A stretch of DNA of 64,000 bases, taken from assembly GCA_001692895.1 (NCBI GenBank), contig KV748187.1, positions 1,189,715 through 1,253,714 of the forward strand, read 5' to 3'. The DNA comes from Cenococcum geophilum 1.58 (taxonomy: Eukaryota; Ascomycota; Dothideomycetes; Gloniales; Gloniaceae). Below the pieces are notes generated by a model. The model made no database searches and was not told the origin of the DNA. It saw nothing but the letters and a program-made list of their open reading frames with translations. Both the position numbers and the translations under genes were made by a program. Below, piece after piece: positions 37,729 through 47,662 of the stretch; position 1 is the stretch's first letter, and each line of letters starts with the position of its first letter.

Positions 37729-39504
37729 CTATTTAATTTTAGCAGGATTTCCGAATACGATGGTGATATTTGGAACATCCTAAAAGGCGAGTCAGAGCTT
37801 ATAACCTTTTGGTAGAAGCTAGGCATATAACACTTACACGTGTTACAACAGAACCTGCACCAACCGTAGAGCCCTTCCCAATCCGGACGCCAGGTAGGAT
37901 TGTCGAATTCCCACCAATGTAGACGTCCTCCTCTATATGAACTTCACGCCCAACAGCGGTGGCTTGGTTGCCCTTTTGACTATGCGAATCCGTTAAGACG
38001 GTGTTACCGAATATGCTTACATTCGGTCCGATGATAGTTCGCCTGCCAATCATAATCCGGCAAGGATCCAGAATTGTGCAATTCGGTCCTATGACAACTT
38101 CATCCCCAATAGTAATATTATAACCATACTCGCAGGTGAAGGGCGCTTCGATGTAGACGGCCCTACCAACTGGATTCCTTGGAGCAAGCCCGGTGTGTGC
38201 CTGTTGCGTTTCTAGTACAGACCGAAAGAGCCGTGCGCGCTCCTCGCGGGAGATTCCTGCATTTGGATTTGTCGCATTGTTAAAGCGGCAGAGAGATGCT
38301 CTGCATTGCTCACGCTCATTTACCAATTGGGAATTGAATAGTTTGTAATATTCGCCACTTAACATTTTCTCTTTCTCCGATTTTAGAATGTTTATATTTG
38401 AGCAAGGAGCTTGCGCCAGTGGAGGAACTTGTAAAGGATAAGATGTCTGCGGTTGAGGCGGGGTTATTGACATAAAATGGGAACCGCCCATACTACCGTA
38501 ATGTTTGTCAGTGGAGGAAAATGAAGCCGTCGGCGCTTGAGCCTGCAGACTAGATAAAGAGATGAAAAGAGGGAATTAAGATGTCCATACTGTTGTAAGT
38601 TTGGGTTATAAACATGAGCTTGTAGGTGGTGCGCCGTTGCAGCAACGCCCGGCTGTCTATATTCATTCGGTTGTGGTCTCATATTAGGCGCCGTGAGATG
38701 AGCGTGGGAGTACTCAGATACGGCCGAGCTCTCTTGAGAATATAAAGAGTGGGCATTTTTTGGCGAAAAAATGCCCCCAAGATTCCTTGCAGGCTGGCCG
38801 TCGTTTTCTTCGATCACAGTTAGCACAGTCGGCTCTCCGTCGACTCGGGATGGTGCACTTGAGTCATCATAACTCTTTGGGTTACGGCTAGAGCGAGAGG
38901 GACAATATGTTATCAGGGGTATTACTCAATAACGATTACGACTTACATACCTAGAGCAAAGTGATGATTGCTCAGAAGAGCTGGGTTTTGGCCTTAACGG
39001 AACGGGGCCTTCCGCAAGCCTAGGTTTCTTCCATGTAACTCTCATAGCATAGCCTTCGCATATATAACTACCGCGAACACAATTTTGACCTAAATATGAG
39101 TTAAAATATTGCAAGTACGGTTCGGCATTACACAGTTTAGCTAAAATATAACGCACATTGAGGCTTTGCTTCATCACATTTCTTCTTCCTGCTTCGACAA
39201 GTGTGACAACCTGTCTTCGAATAATTACCAGGTTCCTAGTTTATATCAGTTGCATATTTGTGAGAATTCTAATACGGTGAGATCAGACCCGCTCTCTCTT
39301 CTTAGTATTGGCCTTTTCGCTAGTCACATCAGTTTCGAAGCTGGAACCCTCTGCCTGGCTTTGTGTTTCACCACCAGTCATCGAATATCCATTTTCAGGG
39401 CTTCCATTGACTTTGTGTGCTACAAGCTCAACGTTTCGATGCTCCTGCTGCTGAGTCTCCGCAATTTGAGCTTGGTTCATGCTTTGCTTTATCAATGCGT
39501 GCAC
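37729..39504 (-). CDS. Zn2Cys6 DNA-binding domain fused to maltose/galactoside O-acetyltransferase
   Basis: Six exons: 39504-39289, 39214-39157, 39089-38951, 38887-38591, 38549-37838 and 37779-37729. They sum to 1473 nt, giving 490 residues. Introns are 74, 67, 63, 41 and 58 nt; the third and fifth have strong signals (GTATGTAAG with CTGATAAC, and GTAAGTG with CTGAC). Residues about 70-105 hold the zinc cluster TGCHTC, RKKCDE, QCQNC and YIC, split by the second intron; spacing between the second and third Cys is one residue short of the usual six. A Ser/Pro/Gln-rich linker follows. Then come a Mac domain (SEKEKMLSGEYYKLFN) and a left-handed beta-helix of hexapeptides (ITIGDEVVIGPNCTI, VYIGGNSTILPGV) with a candidate catalytic His in DSHS, ending GNPAKIK. 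Zn clusters bind DNA and the C-terminal family acetylates sugars using acetyl-CoA; whether both activities work together is unknown. No break was found. An upstream exon in another frame (to 39634) cannot be excluded. Confidence 0.88.
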
Positions 39505-40470
39505 TATCCACAGCTAGATAATTGCGCCGTAGGGGATGCTGTGTGAATCCTACGGTTGGCGATATGGGCATCAATCCGTATCCCAGATTGTAGGCTCCTA
39601 GTTGAGACCCTCTTATTATTGCGTATATGAGCAACTACTCAACGGTCGTTCTCGTATACTAAAGGAAATCGTTAGAGACTATCCCAAGGCACTTTGATCT
39701 ATCGGTCGTATGTTTCCCCTACGCGACGCCGTGATAGTTATCGCAGTTAGGATCATGTGCACCATTTGTCTGATAAGCTTTCTCTAGGAGACTTTAGTGG
39801 GATTTTACGCGCTGGTGGGGTGATGTCATTGATGTATGGTCCCGTTTAGTCGTGGATGTTGGATTAGGAGAGGGTAGTAGCTGCGAAAGGCGGCGAATCG
39901 GTTCTTGCACAGGAAAGTTCGAAATTGAATAGATTGCTACGACAGGGAAGAGGCATGGGAACGGGCGGGGAAGACGGCGATTGTTCTTGTACTTAGCACC
40001 GAAGCAATGATGCGGCACAGTTTCTATCCTAGTCCGCCAGCGCTTATTGGCCAAGAGTGTGGCTTGTAGCGTGCCGTAGCGTCCCCGAAATACGAGCGAT
40101 ACTAAAATCTCCGAAAGTAGAATAACTACTGTATTTCTTCTCTACATTTAACAGTTTTACAAATATCTTAGTCGCAACATTCGAGCTTGATTTTTAATGC
40201 GTAAATTAGACATTCAGCTAGAACTCTATGTTCACTCAAACAATAGCAAGGAAGAAAGATAATTCAGAGAGAAATTAACTGAATTAATTATAACTCGGTA
40301 TTTCTGGGAGTTCTGGCCTGCCGGTTTAGCCTGCCCAGTGTCGGCCCGGATTATTTCATGTCGAAGAAAACCTTGGCCTGCGTCAAGCTCCGTTGATTGC
40401 GGGTTCTGCGCGTCGAGCTCTACGGCAAGCGGCCTGGGGGTCTAATTTGACTTTGTTTGTCTATGTAGAG
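39505..40470. promoter_or_regulatory. Intergenic region upstream of the Zn2Cys6-acetyltransferase gene
   Basis: About 0.97 kb of GC-balanced DNA. Short minus-strand open frames at 39428-39634 and 39794-40054 show no domain; the first partly overlaps exon 1 of the neighbouring gene in another frame and could be leader or an alternative exon. The region probably holds the promoter of the acetyltransferase fusion and the 3' end of the cysteine-rich pseudogene. No RNA gene was recognised. Confidence 0.45.
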
Positions 40471-40849
40471 CTACAGTAGAAGAAACCACACGGCAGCAAC
40501 TATGACGGCAACACCACCCTCGCCTCCAACCACTACTCCAATTATTGCACCAGTATGATTAAATATCGAGTGCCCACCAGGAGGAGTTGGTAAGACGCTG
40601 GTTGATGAAGGAAGGGGTGAGCTTGCGCCGAGGGCGGAATAAGTAGTTGAAGTTGAAGATACGGGTAATATCGAGGGAGAGGAGGCCGTTGAAGTGCCGC
40701 TAGGGTTTACATTTGTGACCTGGCCGTTAACAATTAAAACTCCCTGTCTACTAGCGCAGCATGCTGTAGCTGCGTTCGAGTTGCCGCAACATAAGCTGCC
40801 GTCATTACAAGCGGTGATGATCACATTAGTTGCGCTCATCGGGTTTCCG

Positions 40850-40903
40850 CGGACAGGATCCGGACAGTAACCCTTGGCAGTAACTTTACTGTCCGAATCT
40901 TTT
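40850..40903 (+). repeat. Left terminal inverted repeat of the MULE
   Basis: 54 bp, matching the reverse complement of 42721-42774 with one difference. It contains the doubled word CGGACAG at its outer end, a plausible transposase contact. Confidence 0.88.
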
Positions 40904-40984
40904 GCCAAGTTTCATTCTGCCGGTGCAAAATTAGTGGCTTAGAGCTTATTTATTAGAGTCGTAGCTTAATTTAGCACGGCTTAC

Positions 40985-42615
40985 CCCCAGAGGCGCCTCC
41001 CCCTGCGCCTCTACGCCTCTGCGCCTCTACGCCTCTGTGCCTNTGCACCTTTATATCTCTACATGTGTCTCTATACCTCTCTACCTGACACCCCATAAGA
41101 CGTGCAAAGAGACGCATAAAGAGACGCAAGGAGACACGGGCAGAGACACGGACAGGGATACGAGTAGACGCACGAGCAGAGCCACAAGCAGAGCTACAAG
41201 CAGAGCCACAAGCAGAGACATAAGTGGAGCCATAAGCAGAGCCACAAGTAGAGACGTAGAGAGGTGTAGAGGTATAGAGGTATAAGGCGCGGAGGTAGAA
41301 AGGGGTATCTGGAAAGGGAATATTAAAGCTTAGCCTTAATTTACCCCTGTAGATTAACTAAGCACTGTTCATCTAGACCCACTTCCCATCCCCACCGACC
41401 CACCTTCCTATCTAGGCTGCTCCCTTTACTTCTCCCTTTGCCCCCTCTGCTCCCTCTGCTTGTGGCCCTGCTCGTGGCCCTGCTTGTAGCTGTACTCGTG
41501 GCTCTACTCGTGGCTCTACTTGTGGCTCTGCTTGTGGCTCTGCTCGTACCTCTCTCTGCTTGCGTCTCTGCCTGTGCCTTACCCGTGCCTCTCTTACAAA
41601 GGAAGACGCGTAGCGAGAGACGCATAGAAAGAGACGCGTAGAGAGAAACGCGTAGAGAGAAACGCGTAGAAAGAGACGCGTAAGGAGAGAGGCGTAAGGG
41701 GAGAGACGCGTAAGGGGAGAGAGGCGCCTCCTCCTGCGCCTCTACACCTCTACACCTCTACGCCTCTACGCCTCTACGCCTCTACGCCTCTACGCCTCTA
41801 CGCCTCTGCACCTTAATATCTCTACGTCTGTCTCTACACCTCTCTGCCTAACCCCCATAAGACGTACAAAGAGACGCATAAGGAGACGCAAGGAGACACG
41901 GGTAGAGACACGGGCAGAGACATAAGTAGACGCACGAGCAGAGCCACAAGCAGAGCCATGGGCAGAGCCACAGGCAGAGCCACAGGCAGAGCNACAAGCA
42001 GAGCCACAAGCAGAGCCACGAGCAGAGACACGAGTGGAAGCACGAGCGGAGACACGAGTGGAGCCACGAGCAGAGCCACAAGCAGAGACGTAGAGAAGTG
42101 TAGAGGTATAGAGGTGCGAGGTGTAGAGGTAGAAAGGGGTGTCTAGAAAGGGAATATCAAAGCTCAGCCTTAATTTACCCCTGTAGATCAACTAATTAAG
42201 CACTGTTCATCTAGACCTACCTCCCATCCCTACCGACCCACCTTCCTATCTAGGCTGCCCCTTTACTTCTCCCTTTGCCCCCCTCTGCTCCTCTCTCTGC
42301 TCGTGGCCCTGCTCATGGCCCTGCTCGTGGCTCTGCTCGTGGCTCTGCTCGTGGCTCTGCTTGTAGCTCTGCTCGTGGCTCTGCTTGTAGCCCTGCCTGT
42401 GGCTCTGCTTGTGGCTCCGCCCGTGGCTCTGCTTGTGGCTCTGCTTGTGGCTCTGCTTGTGGCTCTGCTTGTGGCTTTGCTCGTACCTCTGCTCGCGTCT
42501 CTGCCCATGCCTTGCCCGTGCCTCTCTTACAAAGGGAGACGCGTAGAGAGACACGTAGAAGGAGACGCGTAGAGAGACGCGTAGAGAGACGCGTAGAAGG
42601 AGACGCGTGAGGGGA
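40985..42615. repeat. Paired inverted minisatellite arrays inside the MULE
   Basis: Arrays of GAGCCACAAGCA at about 41165-41255 and 41935-42090 face arrays of the reverse complement TGCTTGTGGCTC at about 41455-41555 and 42290-42490. Other short arrays are CCTCTACGC (40995-41040, 41730-41810) and GAGAGACGCGTA (41595-41720, 42530-42610). The long open frames here translate to (ATSR)n, (LVAL)n or (GSAR)n and occur in many frames, so none is called as a gene. The block from about 40989 is repeated from about 41722, giving two head-to-tail units. Confidence 0.85.
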
Positions 42616-42720
42616 GATATGTACAGCACAAGAAAGAGTAAAAATAGATGACGGGAAGGCTAAAATAGGCCCTGAGTAGTGTCTTGGCTTCCTTTACCGC
42701 CTGCTGAGCCGCCGTTGATC

Positions 42721-42774
42721 AAAAGATTCGGACAGTAAAGTTACTGCCAAGAGTTACTGTCCGGATCCTGTCCG
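42721..42774 (-). repeat. Right terminal inverted repeat of the MULE
   Basis: 54 bp partner of 40850-40903, followed by the 9 bp target duplication copy at 42775-42783. Confidence 0.88.
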
Positions 42775-43169
42775 GGGTTTCCGTCTTAACCTCCAAGAGT
42801 CCACATTAGCAGTATACCCTCAGAAAACCAAGAAATCGGGACGATAAACTCAGATACTTATGCCACCGCCAACGCATAATTTAAGGCAGTTCGGCGATTC
42901 CCATGTCTAGTCCGTACACGATTCCCGCCAAATAATTCCCGCGCCAGAGTTGTAGCAGAGGCCGCTACTACGTCTACAGTCTGATCGCCTAACGGCCAGA
43001 GGCGACAACACATGTTAAAGTCACCGTTAGAACAAGGCTGGTAATTGTCCAGAGTGGCGTTCGCGATTACGTTGCGGTCTGTGCCATTTGGAAGGTAACA
43101 ATTTGCCGATGCATCTTGGAACTATAAGATGGTAAGGAGGAGAGAGTGGATGTATCCAGGTGACCGCAT

Positions 43170-44050
43170 CTTCAGTGGTTTCCAGCGATCAGCCTCATAC
43201 TGAGATTTTGGTGGAATCCAGGTATATATGTTAAACCGGAACCAAGGGAAGGCTTGCCGTGCGAGAGCTCAAACGTGATGCCGTCTTTGGCCAAGACACT
43301 CTTTGTATGCGCACTGCACAGCTCATTTTGTTGCCTTCAGACTGATTTGGCTGTACAGTGAGACACACAGGTTCCCGCCAAATCTCCGTGGAGGATCATG
43401 TTCGCCCAGGCATTATGAGTAAAAAGGCTGTTCCATTCCGCTTTACAGATCCGGCTGCGGATGCACTCACGCGATGCCCAGTTGCATACCCTAATAGACC
43501 GCCAAAATTTCTCGGGCTAAGTGGCGGGATAAGAGTTGCTCTTTCCGAACGGGAAGGCGGCAGAGAACCGGTGTCTCCCATATGTTCACAGTGTTTTAGC
43601 ACGTGTGCGATCGAGTATACCATATCTAGAGATCATCGGTGTACGGGTGCAGGCGAGACGAGCTGCAAGCTAGCCAATTGGGTTTTCTAGGCAACAATTA
43701 GTGCTGGGGATATCGTAGGTTTCATGGTCATCAGATGGATAGCGCTTGGATAAGATTATAATAAGATTGTGAAGGAATTCTTGTTTTTTTCTAAAAAAAG
43801 AAAAGGAAAAATAGGCACATTTGATGGGGTTGCACGGAAGATCGTATTCAAGGCACAAATATTTCCCGCTCTTACGTGGATGCGGCTGAGACATTGTCTT
43901 GGAGGCTGAGCAATAAGCCCCGCAACGCCCTCAGGATCAAGGAAAACCTCCCAAACCAGAGAAGACTTGGAGTTGTAAAGGCGTGAATATTGGAAGTCGT
44001 CCTTCAGACCGCCCTCTTACAACCCAAAACTCTTCATACTCAACCTTCCC
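43170..44050. other. Intergenic between the cysteine-rich pseudogene and the F-box gene
   Basis: GC-balanced noncoding sequence. Open frames at 43358-43690 (plus) and 43396-43623 (minus) cover the same bases and have no recognisable motif. An A/T-rich patch with T and A runs lies at 43780-43815. The promoters of both neighbours, which are divergently oriented, should be here. Confidence 0.45.
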
Positions 44051-44692
44051 ATGATGGCTCTCACAGACGCTATGACTAGTCCATCAAGGCTATCGGCTCT
44101 GCCTGTGGAGCTCCAGAAGGACATTGTTGAATTGCTTGACATCCCCTCCAAGCTTGCCTTGAGAATCACCAATTGGCAGTTTTCTTCCCTCATCAAGCCT
44201 CCCACCCATCAAGACCTGCTGGCTGCAGAAAGAAGTGCATGGGCCATGACACGGAGGCTATTCGCTTGTCAAGATTGTATCCGACTTCGACCGAGTCGCG
44301 AATTCGCGGATGCTATGAAGAAGGGACCTAAGGGCCTGAATGGCAAAGAGCCCCATAAGCGCTTCTGCATCGATTGCGGGCTGCACCCAAAACCAAGAAC
44401 AACACGGTATTCGCCTGGGTCGGAGATGGAGGTAATGGGCAGGCGATATGTGATATGCAAGTTCTGCAAGATGTACACATCAGAGGTTGGCTGTGTCGGC
44501 TCTGGGCTCTGCGGAGATTGTCATGCCAGTTGCGGATGTCAATGTGGGCCTACGTCGGTTTCCATGGCTCCTAGAAGTGGGAGCTCGGCAAAGAAGAGGA
44601 AGCGGGCAAGGCAGCGCGAATACGAGGATGAATGGGATCTGCCTGAATGTTATGATGAACACTTCTGGGAGTGTTACGATCCAGCGGATTGA
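44051..44692 (+). CDS. F-box protein with Cys-rich C-terminal half
   Basis: Intact single-exon gene of 213 residues. The N-terminal F-box spans about residues 13-50 (RLSALPVELQKDIVELL, then LALRITNWQFSSLI), the part that would bind Skp1 in an SCF ubiquitin ligase. The rest carries paired cysteines (CQDC at about 73-76, CIDCG, CKFC, CGDCHASCGCQC), suggesting metal binding, then a basic stretch AKKRKRARQRE and an acidic end. The start was chosen at the first of two nearby ATGs (44051; the next is 44054), which keeps the F-box whole. This is a common short ascomycete layout in which no leucine-rich or WD repeats follow the F-box, so the substrate-binding part is unknown. Base composition is that of a normal gene, without RIP signs. 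Confidence 0.88.
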   Translation: MMALTDAMTSPSRLSALPVELQKDIVELLDIPSKLALRITNWQFSSLIKPPTHQDLLAAERSAWAMTRRLFACQDCIRLRPSREFADAMKKGPKGLNGKEPHKRFCIDCGLHPKPRTTRYSPGSEMEVMGRRYVICKFCKMYTSEVGCVGSGLCGDCHASCGCQCGPTSVSMAPRSGSSAKKRKRARQREYEDEWDLPECYDEHFWECYDPAD

Positions 44693-45837
44693 GGTGGCTT
44701 CAATGCCGCTCAGGATCATCTGGTTGGAGCGACTGCTACTGCGGCTGGGGGCGATGCAGCATTTCAAACGACATTGCCAAGGTTGTGTTGGCTTATGGGA
44801 GGTGGATGAAGTGGATGCATACAAGACAGATGTATGTGGTGGACAGTATTGGTTTCTTGGTGTTGAGTATCCCGTGCCGCCTCGCCCTCTTGGTCATAGT
44901 TCTTCACCAGGTAGCATTCAATTTATTGTCTTCTCAACCACCTTCATCATGATGCCAACTCCAAATCTAGACCTGACTCTCAGTGTGAGGGAATGCGAAT
45001 ATTCAACCTCAACCTTTCACCGCGGTGTTAGGGGCTTTTGGTCCGCAAAGCTAAGCGCTGAATTAACAAGATCTTCCCGTAGCTGAGTTCTCTAGAGGTT
45101 GGCTGTGTACTATTTGGTAGGCGTCCGGCTTAATCAACATTCATAAAGGAGTCAAAGCTATTTTGATAATATGAAGCAACGTAGAAGCCAAGGGGTCTTA
45201 GTAGGCGGCAAAATATTTCCTTTCAGATACGGACCGCATGCAAGAGGCCGCTGTCGCTGCTCTTAAATACTTCGCTTGAGCTGACGATTAGCCTGTCAAA
45301 GCGCTAGGGAAAAGGTCGGCGGGCATTGGCTAATTCTCACCACAGGACAAAGCGGTGATGTCATAAAAGTCTCGGTATTCACCCGATTGATCGTCATCCC
45401 GCAGCATCAGCCCTCGCGCTCCACCTCCCCCCCTTCGCTCTTAAGGTCTATCCCTTGCAACGGTGGAATTCGTCCTACGGTTATCGATAAGAGCTAGCCA
45501 ATAGAATTAATAGGGTCGAAGCTCTGTGACCATACGCGTACTTATGATTCTGGATTTCACCATTGCAAGGGATAACACGAGCCCAAGTTAGCCAAGCATA
45601 TATGGCCGCTACCTAGTTATTGCCTCCCTTACATGAGCTCTCGTCGTCGCCGGTGCCACCAGCTCCCCCTTCTCCGTCTACACCTCTGCTAGTAACCCAA
45701 TCGTCGCCTCTATACTTTAAAGCTTGCCATAAGGCCCAGCCTATTCCCTTATAAGAGGCGCACTTGTAGAACGGTAATTTAACTCCGTTGTAGCTACTAA
45801 TTATAATTCTATTATTGCTGAGCGACCAGCGGGCACT
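44693..45837. other. Downstream region of the F-box gene, no further gene supported
   Basis: The first 400 bp read as 3' untranslated or former coding sequence in several frames, but no frame has a family motif. Beyond about 45.1 kb there are no open frames of note. A minus-strand frame (45613-45861) shows an ordinary-looking protein stretch (IIISSYNGVKLPFYKCASYK) whose 5' end runs into the transposon at 45846. It may be a piece of a gene or repeat that the transposon interrupted, and it continues weakly beyond 46712. Confidence 0.4.
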
Positions 45838-45845
45838 CCGACTTT

Positions 45846-46703
45846 CAGGGTTGCAAATCAATCAACGAGACTTCAATATTGAGTTGAGTTGGGTGCCAAG
45901 ACTCAATCAATTCAACCAACTGAGAGTTCGCTGGCTTGGCAATTCAATCAATTTGGAGGCTCCGATTGAGTTGAGTTGATTGAAGAATATTGAAGCTTTA
46001 ATATTATATATTCCCCTCAGCCTCGCCCGCCAAAAATAGTTTACTGTACCCGAGCATCGCCCATTGTTTACACCGTCATATCGCCGCCCAGTTCTACTAC
46101 TACTATGGCTTCTAACGCGTTAGATGATGACCAAACGAATACCTCAGTCCTTTCTACCGCTCGTTCTGATCCTACCATATCTACTAACCTCCAGCGCGCC
46201 TCAGATCACAGCGTAATTAGCAATACCGACGCGTTAACTACCGAATTTAGCCTTACTGGCTTGCTCCTCTCTGCTAATCGCGCACGACTATAATCTGATA
46301 TAAATGGAGCTTTAATGGCGCTAGGGTCATGGGATAGGGAAGGCATTATTAATATGGTAGATAGGCAGTTGAAGCGATCGGCAAAGGAAGAGACAATATT
46401 AATGGCGAGAAGGTAAGTCAGCACCATGCCAAGACTCACGATAGACCTACATTGAGAGCCGGGCGACAGGAAGGACAGTAGGAAATGATTTAGGCATCGC
46501 TAGGTAGGTCGTCCTGCATCAGCTCTGTGCCAAGAACTCATAATAGTTGCTGACTACTACACCAGTTGAACTCAGTTGAACCAGTTGCCAAGACTTCAAT
46601 ATTGATTCAATCAATTCAATCAACTGAGGTCTCTGCTTACAAAGCTTTCAATTCAATCAATTTGAAACCTCAGTTGAGTTGAGTTGATTGATTTTCAACC
46701 CTG
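45846..46703 (+). mobile_element. hAT deletion derivative, 858 bp
   Basis: Terminal inverted repeats of 21 bp (CAGGGTTGCAAATCAATCAA at the left; the right end mirrors it with one mismatch) are flanked by an exact 8 bp target duplication CCGACTTT (45838-45845 and 46704-46711), the hAT hallmark. Subterminal zones (45860-45995 and 46555-46690) are rich in repeated TTGATTGA and TTGAGTTGA words in both orientations, plausible transposase-binding sites. A 62-codon open frame at 46105-46293 starting MASNALDDDQTNTS is Ser/Thr-rich and might be the remaining transposase N-terminus, but no catalytic part is present. Little RIP change is visible. Confidence 0.85.
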
Positions 46704-46711
46704 CCGACTTT

Positions 46712-46986
46712 ATTGGCTAAGCGGTCAGTAAAGGCCCCTAGGGAGAGCTTAATATTAACCCTACAGAGCTTATAAGTAAGAAAATAACATTTAAGACTTT
46801 TGAAAAGATAGGTAAACGGATATTAAAGAAGGTCTTTATTAAGTAGGGTAAAGGCCTTGAACCTAACTAGCACTTAAGTACTCCCTTAGATAACGCCCCT
46901 TATAAGAATATTAAAAAGGACTTTAATGTAAGAGTACATATATTAGATCCCGCCACAGTCGCGGTAGATTCGCGAGTACTGCTGTC
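46712..46986. other. AT-rich flank between two hAT elements
   Basis: Continuation of the sequence left of 45838. It is AT-rich with RIP-like composition and has no motif that I recognise. It ends in the 8 bp target duplication CTGCTGTC (46979-46986) of the next hAT element. Confidence 0.4.
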
Positions 46987-47236
46987 CAGTGATTTTGTTG
47001 GAGCGGGGTCTATTTGGAGCTCCTGGTTAGATTGAGGCTTAATGTGGATTTGGATTGGAGCTTCTGATTGGTGGATTGGAGTGGATCTAAGGTTAATTTG
47101 GCTCTTAGAACTCCAGATCTTTACCTAATTTAAAGTGCGGCTGAGGAAGAATAGAGCGCTAAGAAGTCAGTGCACGACACAAATCTAATTAACAACTCTG
47201 ACGAATCTATCGCTGACTCGTCTGGTAGTTAGTGTA

Positions 47237-47662
47237 ACGTATCTTACCACTCATCCGCCCACACCAGTCATCCGCCCACCCTAAAAACCCACCAAAAATT
47301 GGAAAAACTGCACCTTGATATCTCAACAACGGCTTAATAATAAATTCCGAAATTTTATAATTAGCCTTTTATACCTATATTAAGACTCTTAATAAAGTTT
47401 TAGTATGGTAAGTCTGGCCGTTATTAAGATATTAGGTTTTAGCCCTTAATCTTAAGCTAAAATATAATATCTCTAGAGCTACTTAATAGATTACTTTTTA
47501 AATCTAATAAGATGTCTAAAATATATAGAAAAGGCTAATTATAAAATTTTAGAATTTATTATAAAGCCGTTGTCAAGATATTAAGGTGCAGTTTTTCTGA
47601 TTTTTGGTGGGTTTTTAGGGTGGGCGGATGACTGGTGTGGGCGGATGAGTGGTAAGATACGT
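47237..47662. mobile_element. Tc1/mariner-type MITE, well preserved
   Basis: 426 bp element flanked by TA (47235-47236 and 47663-47664). It is almost fully palindromic: the inverted arms are about 135 bp long and start ACGTATCTTACCACTCAT. Each arm holds a tandem pair of the word CATCCGCCCAC at the tip, then CCCTAAAAACCCACC. Small internal stretches break the symmetry. No coding capacity; a pogo/Fot1-like transposase would be the expected source, by TSD and tip type. A second, heavily mutated copy is at 19479-28132. Confidence 0.85.

Larger units (their letters stand above)
40850..42774. mobile_element. Non-autonomous Mutator-like element (MULE) filled with minisatellites
   Basis: 1925 bp element with 54 bp terminal inverted repeats (40850-40903 and 42721-42774) that differ at one base, starting CGGACAGGATCCGGACAG. 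It is flanked by an exact 9 bp target duplication GGGTTTCCG (40841-40849 and 42775-42783), which is the Mutator length. Each terminal repeat also folds on itself (CGGACAGTAA facing TTACTGTCCG). The interior has no transposase; it is two tandem versions of a unit of roughly 0.75-0.9 kb. Within each, a 12 bp minisatellite runs in one orientation, then a unique spacer, then the same minisatellite in the opposite orientation. The interior is GC-rich with no sign of RIP, so insertion is recent. It interrupts exon 2 of the cysteine-rich gene. Confidence 0.88.
40471..43169 (-). pseudogene. Cys-rich secreted single-pass membrane protein, split by a Mutator-like element
   Basis: Exon 1 runs 43169-42858. 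It has a signal peptide starting MRSPGYIHSLLLTIL, then the cysteine pattern of a common ascomycete surface-protein family (CYLPNGT, YQPCSNGDFNMCC, SGLCYNSG, RESCTD, TWESPNC). Intron 42785-42857 (GTATCT, branch TGCTAATG, acceptor TTAAG) leads to exon 2, which begins at 42784 and resumes at 40849 after the transposon 40850-42774. It continues with GNPMSATNVII, CNDGSLCCG and ATACC, a Ser/Thr-rich stalk and a C-terminal membrane segment (IIGVVVGGEGGVAVIVAAVW). Damage: TAG codons at 43122-43124 and 42907-42909, both where CAG would fit, and a frame change near 42980-42995. The open frame at 40471-40908 looks complete, but its first 20 or so residues are translated transposon end. The family is probably wall or surface located; its function is unknown to me. 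Confidence 0.82.

Noticed and set aside
39794-40054. 86-codon minus frame upstream of the acetyltransferase fusion
   Set aside because: Basic, proline-rich composition typical of chance translation of regulatory DNA; no motif.
40985-42615. Possible CRISPR-like regular array
   Set aside because: The repeats are contiguous 12 bp minisatellite units without unique spacers, in a eukaryotic transposon.
41037-42629. Many overlapping open frames of 60-130 codons in all six frames
   Set aside because: All translate the 12 bp and related minisatellites inside the MULE into simple repeats such as ATSR or LVAL; none has a start context or family motif.
43358-43690. 110-codon plus frame and overlapping 75-codon minus frame
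   Set aside because: They occupy the same bases on opposite strands, show no motif and lie between two divergent genes.
44487-45086. 199-codon frame overlapping and following the F-box gene
   Set aside because: It starts within the F-box coding region in another frame, with the F-box frame clearly the real one; no domain is visible in the tail.
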